Both the position numbers and the translations under genes were made by a program. 32,710 nucleotides of DNA from Anaerolineales bacterium (GTDB lineage: Bacteria > Chloroflexota > Anaerolineae > Anaerolineales > Villigracilaceae): assembly GCA_014860745.1 (NCBI GenBank), contig JACZJC010000015.1:1-32710 (forward strand), in the 5' to 3' direction. The first letter of the stretch is position 1. Every line of letters begins with the position of its first letter. The notes under the pieces are model-generated. The model was given only the letters and a program-made list of their open reading frames with translations, made no database searches and was not told where the DNA came from. Below are positions 15,942 to 22,316 of this stretch, piece after piece.

Positions 15942-16059
15942 ATAAAATCAAAAGGGAGATACGCGTCCTCGACCTTAAACGTGGGGTAAATGAACCACCT
16001 GGCGAATCTGGTCAGCCGCCGCGCCATCCCAGCGCAGATTTTCAGGATGAAAAGGATAA

Positions 16060-17784
16060 ATGAACATGCCAAAAGCAAGAGGGCAACTACCCAAAGCGCC
16101 AACGGGCATCCAGGGGCTGGACGAAATCACGGGCGGCGGATTGCCCAAAGGCAGACCGACACTTGTCTGCGGCAGCGCAGGCTGTGGCAAGACCCTCCTC
16201 GCCATGGAGTTTCTGGTACGCGGCGCGATCCAGTTCAACGAGCCGGGCGTCTTTATGGCATTCGAAGAGACCGCCCAGGACCTGACCCAGAACGTCGCTT
16301 CACTGGGTTTCGACTTGAAAGATCTGATCGCGCGTAAAAAGATGGTGCTCGATTTTGTGTACATCGAGCGCAGTGAGATCGAAGAGACCGGTGAATATGA
16401 TCTGGAAGGGTTGTTCATTCGCCTCGGACATGCCATTGACTCCATCGGTGCCAAGCGCGTCGTGCTGGATACCATCGAGTCTCTTTTCTCCGGCTTGCCC
16501 AATCCGCTCATCCTGCGCGCCGAACTGCGCCGCCTCTTCCGCTGGCTGAAAGCCAAAGGTGTGAGCGCCATTATCACCGGCGAACGCGGCGAAGGCACGC
16601 TGACACGCCAGGGGTTGGAAGAGTACGTCTCCGACTGCGTCATCGTGCTCGACCATCGCGCGAACGAGCAGGTCTCCTCGCGGCGCTTGCGCGTGGTAAA
16701 GTATCGCGGCTCCACGCACGGCACGAACGAGTATCCATTTCTGATCGACGAAAACGGTATTTCGGTATTACCGGTCACCTCGCTCGGCTTGCAACAGATC
16801 GCCTCCACCGGACGCATTCCCTCCGGCATTCCACGCCTTGATGCAATGCTGGGTGGCGCGGGCTATTACCGTGGCAGCAGCATACTGATCTCCGGCACAG
16901 CGGGCACCGGCAAGAGTAGTCTCGCCGCGCACTTTGCCGCAGCCGCCTGCCGTCGCGGTGAACGTGCCCTTTATTTTGCCTTCGAGGAATCTCCCAGCCA
17001 GATCATACGCAACATGCATTCCATCGGGATCGACCTGCAAGTGTGGGTGAAGAAAGGTTTGCTCCAGTTTCAGGCGAACCGCCCCACGTTTGCGGGGCTG
17101 GAAATGCACCTGACAATGATGCACAAAGCGATCAACACCTTCAAACCGCAGGTTGTGATCGTAGACCCGTTGAACAGTTTCGTCATCGGTGGCAATGAGA
17201 TCGAGGTCAAAGCCATGTTGATGCGGCTGGTGGATTTCCTGAAAATGAATCGGATCACCGGTTTGTTCACCAATTTGACTTCGGGCGGGAGTGCGCTCGA
17301 GCAAACCGATATCGCCATTTCGTCCCTGATCGACACCTGGCTGTTACTGCGCGATATCGAAATCGGCGGCGAGCGCAATCGCGGCTTGTACATCCTGAAA
17401 TCACGCGGCATGGCGCACTCGAACCAGATCCGCGAGTTTCTGCTCACCGACAACGGTGTGGAATTACGAGATGTATATGTCGGTCCGAGCGGCGTGCTGA
17501 CCGGCTCGGCGCGTCTGGCACAGGAGGCGCAAGAGCAAGCCGCGCAGATGATGCACGAGCAGGAAGTGGAACGACGAAAACTGGAACTGGAACGCAAGCG
17601 CAGGGTAATAGAAGCGCAGATCGCCGCGATGCGCGCCGAGTTTGAGGCGCAGGAAGCCGAGACGTTGAACATCATCGGGCAGGAACATGCGCGGGAAGCG
17701 CACCTGTCGCAGGAGCGTGCGGACATGGCGCTGAGTCGCAAGGCGGATGCGAAACCGAACCAACACAAAAGAGGCTCGAAATGA
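16060..17784 (+). CDS. kaiC: KaiC-like ATPase / circadian clock-type protein with coiled-coil tail
   Basis: 574 residues with two tandem RecA-type domains. Domain CI has Walker A GSAGCGKT (38-45) and paired catalytic Glu in FEET (Glu69-Glu70). Domain CII has Walker [10 protein letters not shown] (279-287) and Glu309-Glu310 in FEES. The phosphorylation region of CII reads [12 protein letters not shown], with Ser421-Ser422 where the cyanobacterial protein has Ser-Thr. The C-terminus replaces the short A-loop tail by about 75 residues rich in Glu, Gln, Arg and Ala ([17 protein letters not shown]) that look like a long coiled coil. Cyanobacterial KaiC is about 519 residues. kaiB overlaps its stop by 4 bases. 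No kaiA is present, so oscillation is doubtful; a timer or stress-signalling role is possible. Confidence 0.93.
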   Translation: MNMPKARGQLPKAPTGIQGLDEITGGGLPKGRPTLVCGSAGCGKTLLAMEFLVRGAIQFNEPGVFMAFEETAQDLTQNVASLGFDLKDLIARKKMVLDFVYIERSEIEETGEYDLEGLFIRLGHAIDSIGAKRVVLDTIESLFSGLPNPLILRAELRRLFRWLKAKGVSAIITGERGEGTLTRQGLEEYVSDCVIVLDHRANEQVSSRRLRVVKYRGSTHGTNEYPFLIDENGISVLPVTSLGLQQIASTGRIPSGIPRLDAMLGGAGYYRGSSILISGTAGTGKSSLAAHFAAAACRRGERALYFAFEESPSQIIRNMHSIGIDLQVWVKKGLLQFQANRPTFAGLEMHLTMMHKAINTFKPQVVIVDPLNSFVIGGNEIEVKAMLMRLVDFLKMNRITGLFTNLTSGGSALEQTDIAISSLIDTWLLLRDIEIGGERNRGLYILKSRGMAHSNQIREFLLTDNGVELRDVYVGPSGVLTGSARLAQEAQEQAAQMMHEQEVERRKLELERKRRVIEAQIAAMRAEFEAQEAETLNIIGQEHAREAHLSQERADMALSRKADAKPNQHKRGSK

Positions 17785-18086
17785 AAACGAAATCGACCAG
17801 ATCAAAATCGGACGTCTTTCTCCTGCGCCTGTATGTTGCCGGGCAAACGCCCAAATCAATGATGGCTTTTGCCAATCTCAAGAAAATTTGCGAAGAACAT
17901 CTTGCAGGGCGGTACGAAATCGAAGTGGTGGACTTGCTGAAAAACCCAACACTGGCGAGCGGCGACCAGATCCTTGCGATTCCGACCCTGGTGCGGAAAC
18001 TGCCCGAGCCCGTGCGCAAGATCATTGGCGATCTCTCCAACACCGAACGCGTGCTGATCGGGCTGGATCTGCTGCCGCGGGAATGA
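17781..18086 (+). CDS. kaiB: KaiB-like protein, first copy
   Basis: 101 residues with the thioredoxin-like KaiB pattern [41 protein letters not shown], and the fold-switch end [20 protein letters not shown] followed by ERVLIGLDL. It begins in the ATGA overlap with kaiC, so its translation is probably coupled. KaiB binds the CI ring of KaiC after changing fold. Length fits the usual 100-110 residues. This copy differs from the next at many positions, e.g. [12 protein letters not shown] here against YQQPQLAQGEQ in the second. Confidence 0.93.
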   Translation: MKTKSTRSKSDVFLLRLYVAGQTPKSMMAFANLKKICEEHLAGRYEIEVVDLLKNPTLASGDQILAIPTLVRKLPEPVRKIIGDLSNTERVLIGLDLLPRE

Positions 18087-18095
18087 GAGGATCTC

Positions 18096-18437
18096 ATGCC
18101 AAAAAAGCAAGTGCGCGATTCGACCCAGGAGTTTGAACGGGCGCGGGTCCGCGCACAGAAAACACCCTATGTCTTAAAGTTGTATGTCACCGGCACAACA
18201 CCGCAGTCCGCGCGCGCCATCGCCAACATCAAAAAACTCTGCGAGATACACCTGAAAGGGCGCTACGAGCTGGATGTGGTCGATCTATATCAACAGCCCC
18301 AATTGGCGCAGGGCGAGCAGATCATCGCCGCGCCAACGCTCATCAAGAAATTGCCGCTCCCACAGCGCCGTATCATCGGCGATATGTCAAAGAGCGAGCG
18401 CGTGCTGGCGGGATTGGATCTGCAAAAGAAAGCCTGA
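18096..18437 (+). CDS. kaiB: KaiB-like protein, second copy
   Basis: 113 residues. After a charged N-terminal extension of about 22 residues (rich in Lys, Arg, Gln) comes LKLYVTGTTPQSARAIANIK, GRYELDVVDLYQQPQLAQ and APTLIKKLPLPQRRIIGDMS, ending ERVLAGLDLQKKA. It is closer to consensus KaiB than the first copy. It starts 9 bases after the first kaiB stop with GAGAGGAT as ribosome site, clearly in the same operon. Two paralogues side by side suggest distinct partners or different fold-switching behaviour, which is inference. Confidence 0.93.
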   Translation: MPKKQVRDSTQEFERARVRAQKTPYVLKLYVTGTTPQSARAIANIKKLCEIHLKGRYELDVVDLYQQPQLAQGEQIIAAPTLIKKLPLPQRRIIGDMSKSERVLAGLDLQKKA

Positions 18438-18471
18438 TTACAATTTATGATTTGCGCCACATAGGATTCAA

Positions 18472-19635
18472 ATGCGTATAAAAACCGCACTCCCAACTCA
18501 AAAGCAACTGATGGACAAAAACGCCGACCTGCGTGCGCAGTTGGATGAAGCCGAAGACACGTTGCGCGCCATTCGCAGCGGTGAGGTGGATGCGCTCGTC
18601 GTCTCGGGCGTGGGCGGCGACCAGATCTTTACGCTCAAGGGCGCCGAACTTCCCTACCGCGTATTGATCGAGGATATGAACGAAGGCGCGCTGACCCTGG
18701 CGATGGACGGCGTGATTTTATTTGCCAACCGCTGCTTTGCCGAAATGCTCAAGACGCCGCTCGAAAAGGTGATCGGTTCCACAGTCCACACCTGGATCGC
18801 CCCTGATAACCAGGGAACACTTCGGGCGCTGCTGCAAAAAGGCGCAGAAGAGCAATGCCGCGATGAACTGGTTCTCACCGCCAGTGACGGGACACAGATA
18901 CCGGTCAATCTTTCGGTGAATCGCCTGTCTGTGGAAGGGTCGCCCGATTGCTTCGGCCTGGTGGCAGCCGACCTGACCGAGCAGAAGAGACGCAACGAAG
19001 CGATTGCCGCCGCCGAAAAGTCGGCACGCGAGATGTTGGAAGAACGACAACGATTGGCGCACGACCTGCATGACGCCGTCAACCAGACACTCTTCTCCGC
19101 CAGCCTGATTGCCGAAGTCCTGCCGCGGATGTGGGAAAAGGATCAGGCGGAGGCGCGGCGATCCCTCGATGACCTGCGCCGCTTGACGCGCGGAGCGCTG
19201 GCTGAGATGCGCGGACTGTTGGCCGAACTGCAACCCTCCACGTTGACCGATTCAGACCTAGGTGATTTGTTGCGTCAGTTGGGAAATGCGCTCTCAGGTC
19301 GTACCGACATCCCGGTCATTGTTACCATTACAGGAAAGTTCAGCCTCCCTTCTGAAATCCAGATAACCTTCTATCGTGTCTGCCAGGAAGCGCTGCTTAA
19401 TATCGCCAAGCATGCCAAAACCAGCAGGGTTGAGATAAACCTGCAGCAAGATGGAGATGTGATCGAACTGCGTATTCGTGACAACGGCCAGGGATTTGAC
19501 CCTGAACGATCTGCCGTTTCCGGTCACCATGGCTTGAGCATGATGAAAGAACGCGCTGAAGCAGTGGGAGCGCTATTATCCGTCACAAGCCAACCCAGTC
19601 ACGGGACTGAACTTGCCCTCCGTTGGAAAAAATAG
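18472..19635 (+). CDS. PAS sensor histidine kinase, NarL-type (HisKA_3)
   Basis: 387 residues without membrane helices, so cytoplasmic. An N-terminal coiled coil (LRAQLDEAEDTLRAIRSGEVDALVV) is followed by a PAS domain (about 60-170). Then comes a HisKA_3 dimerisation helix with ERQRLAHDLHDAVNQTLF, where the LHD His (His200) is the likely phospho-acceptor, and an HATPase domain with YRVCQEALLNIAKHA (N box), DNGQGFD (G1) and HHGLSMMKERAEAVG (G2). It follows kaiB by 34 bases in the same direction. HK genes near kaiBC in non-cyanobacterial genomes probably transmit the Kai signal, in analogy with SasA, though SasA has a KaiB-like sensor and this one has PAS. Its partner response regulator downstream is broken. 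Confidence 0.92.
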   Translation: MRIKTALPTQKQLMDKNADLRAQLDEAEDTLRAIRSGEVDALVVSGVGGDQIFTLKGAELPYRVLIEDMNEGALTLAMDGVILFANRCFAEMLKTPLEKVIGSTVHTWIAPDNQGTLRALLQKGAEEQCRDELVLTASDGTQIPVNLSVNRLSVEGSPDCFGLVAADLTEQKRRNEAIAAAEKSAREMLEERQRLAHDLHDAVNQTLFSASLIAEVLPRMWEKDQAEARRSLDDLRRLTRGALAEMRGLLAELQPSTLTDSDLGDLLRQLGNALSGRTDIPVIVTITGKFSLPSEIQITFYRVCQEALLNIAKHAKTSRVEINLQQDGDVIELRIRDNGQGFDPERSAVSGHHGLSMMKERAEAVGALLSVTSQPSHGTELALRWKK

Positions 19636-19648
19636 AAAAACAGACCCT

Positions 19649-19850
19649 ATGAAAACTCCCCCAACCAAACCCATTCGAATCATGCTTGTTGATGATCATA
19701 CGATGGCCCGCCGGGGACTGGCAACATTCTTGAAAGTCTTCAACGATTTACAGCTGGTGGGTGAAGCCGAAAGCGACGGGGCTTGACCTGACGGAACGCG
19801 AGCGTGAAGTCTTATCTTTGATGATCGAAGGGTTGAATGATTCTGCATAG
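19649..19850 (+). pseudogene. Remnant of a NarL/FixJ-type response regulator (internal deletion and frameshift)
   Basis: The ATG at 19649 opens a receiver domain start: PIRIMLVDDHTMARRGLATF with the acidic pair Asp-Asp, then FNDLQLVGEAESDGA and a stop at 19784-19786. Shifting the frame by one base gives GLDLTEREREVLSLMIEGLNDSA and a stop at 19848-19850, which is the opening of a LuxR-type helix-turn-helix. So the phospho-acceptor Asp region, the rest of the receiver, the linker and most of the HTH are gone. The deletion joins residue about 43 to what should be residue about 145. It sits 13 bases after the kinase gene, as its natural partner would. No product is expected to work. Confidence 0.85.
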
Positions 19851-19962
19851 GAACCTGCCTGTAGTGATGGATTTCTTGGATCAGTATAAAGCAGGCAAGC
19901 TCTGGGATCAGACAAGCTGTCGTAGATAGAAAAAGTGGATTGATCATTTACGGGAATGTTTT

Positions 19963-20005
19963 AAACGAAAACACCCCTATACGTGGGGGTGTTCATTCGT
20001 TTTTA
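19963..20005 (+). terminator. Rho-independent terminator after the kai/kinase operon
   Basis: Core stem AACACCCC / GGGGTGTT with an 8-base loop, extended by AAACGA / TCGTTT through a small internal bulge, then a run of six T at 20000-20005. Confidence 0.82.
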
Positions 20006-20046
20006 GATTTTTATTCTCTATCTGGTGGGCATAAACCCGACGGGCC

Positions 20047-20107
20047 TGAATTTATACCCGTATACCAGATATGTACCCCGCTGGGCAGATTAGATTGCGG
20101 TTGTGAG
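20047..20107 (+). repeat. Dispersed ~60-bp repeat, copy 2
   Basis: Matches 12018-12078 (AATTTATACCCGT-TACCAGATA-GTACCC, then TGGGCAG and GATTGCGG). It lies about 45 bases past a terminator, just as copy 1 does. Confidence 0.65.
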
Positions 20108-20500
20108 ATGGAAAATTAACTATTACGCATGAATGCTCGAATACTGCCTTCTACATTTTAGCAGGTTCGATATTCTGGTATCACTGCCCTGTCGTCAACC
20201 GCTGAATGTGCCTGAGTACGAATAGTTTTTCAAAAGCTATTACGCCCTAATAACTAATGGAGCGTAATAGCTACATGATAGATATAAATCCTTGGAAAAG
20301 AAGTGTACACAATCGACCATATTTTTCATGCCAAACTTGAAAAAATAGGCTAATCATGAGATCCACTATAAGGTTTTTGGAGGGCTATGCTAGAAAACAT
20401 ACGGCATATCATCAAGCGTTATAGATAAGCTTTGTAGAGAGTTTTACACAGGCGATTACCTCCTTCCAAAAAGGAGGTAATCGCCTGTGTTGGTTTTTGT
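20107..20500 (+). ncRNA. Candidate untranslated RNA ending at a strong terminator
   Basis: About 390 bases between two terminators without an ORF. It contains a perfect 11-bp hairpin (AGCTATTACGC / GCGTAATAGCT at 20235-20272, loop of 16) and ends in the 20-bp terminator hairpin at 20446-20490. The promoter and true 5' end cannot be placed. An alternative is that this is eroded sequence left after gene loss, with an old terminator kept. Confidence 0.3.
20446..20498 (+). terminator. Very strong terminator hairpin, 20-bp perfect stem
   Basis: Left arm ACACAGGCGATTACCTCCTT (20446-20465), loop of five, and an exactly complementary right arm (20471-20490), then TGGTTTTTGT. The right arm contains AAGGAGG, a Shine-Dalgarno-like block that the stem hides. 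Confidence 0.8.
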
Positions 20501-20615
20501 CCCAATTCTTGTGTAAGTAATGTGTACCAATTATAGAGCGTGATCCCTTATAAATTGATCATGGAAGACGATCTGGGTAACTTCAGATCGATATCATCAT
20601 TTTTAAGGAAAGCAC

Positions 20616-21917
20616 ATGAAACTTACTCGTACTGCAATTCAATCCTCCATTCCCTCGCTGACACTACAAAGCAGCGGTTTGGTAATTCTTTTCGCCTTTG
20701 TCCACACGATCAGCGATGCAATCACCAATATGCTCTCAGCACTCCTGCCAACCCTCCAGAGTCAGTTTAATTTATCTGAAACCATACTGGCGTTGCTGGT
20801 GGCAAGCTTATCCTTAAGTGCGCTTGTAACCCAGCCGCTTTTTGGCGCACTTGCTGATCGAGTGGGATATCGCCGCATTGCCGCCCTGGGCGTGATATTC
20901 AATGCAGTCCTCTTCAGCCTGATCGGTATCGTCCCCAATATTTACATCCTGTTCGGATTGATCCTGATCGGAGGGCTGGGGTCATCGGCGTTGCATCCCG
21001 CAATGGCGAGCATGGCACGTTTGGCGGGTAGAAACAAACCCGATCTAGCCGTTGGGCTTTTTAGCGCTGGTGGAACATTAGGCATAGCCATTGGTCCCAT
21101 TATTATTATAATTTTGTTGTCAAATTTGGGACTGTCATTTACGCCCTGGCTGATGATTCCTGGCATCGTTCTTGGGATTTTGATGTACATTCTGTCGCCG
21201 GCAGATACCCAACCTGCTTCAAATGTTTCAGAAAAAATATTTGATCTCCGCCTCTTAACCGGACCCGTAGGACTCTTATCCCTTACAGGCATTTTAAGTG
21301 GTGTGGCTTTTGTTACCTTTACGAGTGCAATGCCACTCTGGCTTGTTCGGGTTCATTCATTACCCAATGATTCAACCTTGATCGGCTGGACCTTGTCCAC
21401 GTTCTCTCTTGCTGCAGCTGCGGGAGGGATCGCGGGTGGAATGATCAGCAACCGGGTCGGCGTGAAGCGGGTGATCGTCGCATCGACATTACTTGCCCTG
21501 CTGCCACTGTACGCAATCTTTTCTTTGACACCGGGTTCCCTTTTCTACTTTGTGGCGGTCGCTCTGGCAGGCGTATTGATCAACGCAGGAATGCCTTTAT
21601 TGATCGTGATCGCTCAGGACCTGTCTCCGAAAAATGCGGCAGCAGCCTCAGGCATGTTGATGGGCTTTTCAGCCGGAGCAGCAGGATTGGTCTATGTAGG
21701 CATTGGGCGGTTACAGGAAGTGATTGGATTGGCGCCAGCGATGAGCATTGGTTACCTCGCACTCATTGCAGCTGCTGTACTTGCTTCCATTGCGATCAAT
21801 TCACAAGGACCTTCCGCACGGCAGCAACCGGCTCCGATTGAAGGGTGGTCCTGCCTCTGCTCCCCTTGCATGGATCAAAACATTGCCGCTCTCCCGCAGC
21901 GAACCAGAACTTCGTAA
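20616..21917 (+). CDS. MFS transporter, fosmidomycin-resistance (Fsr) type
   Basis: 433 residues with about 12 hydrophobic helices. The first-helix pattern FAFVHTISDAITNMLSALLPTLQSQFNLS and the loop LVTQPLFGALADRVGYRR match the Fsr/YnfM-like branch of the major facilitator superfamily; LGSSALHPAMASMA is another signature of this branch. It should act as a proton-driven efflux pump in the cytoplasmic membrane; substrate unknown. The last 30 residues are an unusual soluble tail with two Cys (CLCSPC). Start at ATG 20616 with AAGGA upstream. A small unknown gene follows after 21 bases. Confidence 0.88.
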   Translation: MKLTRTAIQSSIPSLTLQSSGLVILFAFVHTISDAITNMLSALLPTLQSQFNLSETILALLVASLSLSALVTQPLFGALADRVGYRRIAALGVIFNAVLFSLIGIVPNIYILFGLILIGGLGSSALHPAMASMARLAGRNKPDLAVGLFSAGGTLGIAIGPIIIIILLSNLGLSFTPWLMIPGIVLGILMYILSPADTQPASNVSEKIFDLRLLTGPVGLLSLTGILSGVAFVTFTSAMPLWLVRVHSLPNDSTLIGWTLSTFSLAAAAGGIAGGMISNRVGVKRVIVASTLLALLPLYAIFSLTPGSLFYFVAVALAGVLINAGMPLLIVIAQDLSPKNAAAASGMLMGFSAGAAGLVYVGIGRLQEVIGLAPAMSIGYLALIAAAVLASIAINSQGPSARQQPAPIEGWSCLCSPCMDQNIAALPQRTRTS

Positions 21918-21938
21918 ATTTGAACATCAGGAAATGCC

Positions 21939-22316
21939 GTGAATTCAATCAAACCCCCAACCCGACCCAAATGGCGGTTGATCTATCAACTTTCCATTTC
22001 GGATGACACTCCTATCGAAAAGGTGCTGACCGATAGCCTTGCCGTCGAATTGGAACCAGTGGAAATATCCGCTGAGTTCTTTCAAAAAGTTATCCATTCC
22101 ATAAAGAATTCTGTGGCAAATGCCTTGGATATTCTCAGGTCAGCCGGGACCGATTTCCAGTTGAAGTTGTTTGTCTATGTGCCTAAAAAAATAAAAGCCC
22201 GCAATCACAAAAGGAATTGGGGCTTCTTCAGAGTTGAAAAAACGGAGCCCGTCTCGATTTCGAAAAACCGTCCGGCGACACACTCCATCGAGTTCTATCT
22301 TTATCTGGATGGTTAA
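21939..22316 (+). CDS. Hypothetical protein, 125 aa
   Basis: I do not recognise a family. It begins at GTG 21939 with CAGGA about seven bases upstream; the nearby ATG at 21934 is out of frame. The protein is soluble and mixed alpha/beta, with a basic segment (VPKKIKARNHKRNWGFF) in the second half and no Cys or signal peptide. It follows the MFS gene by 21 bases, so the two may form an operon. Its stop overlaps the stop of the convergent regulator gene by 3 bases. Confidence 0.65.
   Translation: MNSIKPPTRPKWRLIYQLSISDDTPIEKVLTDSLAVELEPVEISAEFFQKVIHSIKNSVANALDILRSAGTDFQLKLFVYVPKKIKARNHKRNWGFFRVEKTEPVSISKNRPATHSIEFYLYLDG

Larger units (their letters stand above)
15651..16059. other. Spacer between PAS gene and kaiC, no supported gene
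   Basis: About 410 bases. A stretch at 15694-15888 is open on the - strand for about 64 codons, but has no recognisable domain or ribosome site. Two hairpins occur: a short 8-bp GC stem at 15879-15898 and a strong terminator at 15900-15941. The last 100 bases lead into kaiC without a clear promoter. Confidence 0.55.
19851..20615. other. Non-coding region of 765 bases with hairpins and a repeat
   Basis: No credible coding sequence. In order it holds an unrecognised stretch (19851-19960), a terminator (19963-20005), a dispersed repeat copy (20047-20107), an 11-bp hairpin at 20235-20272 and a very strong 20-bp terminator hairpin at 20446-20498. The presence of a second strong terminator with no gene before it suggests an untranslated transcript. 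The last 100 bases lead into the MFS gene. Confidence 0.6.

Noticed and set aside
19851-19960. A possible gene or IS fragment after the regulator remnant (DFLDQYKAGKLWDQT).
   Set aside because: Only about 30 codons between stops, with no recognised family, ribosome site or inverted repeats.
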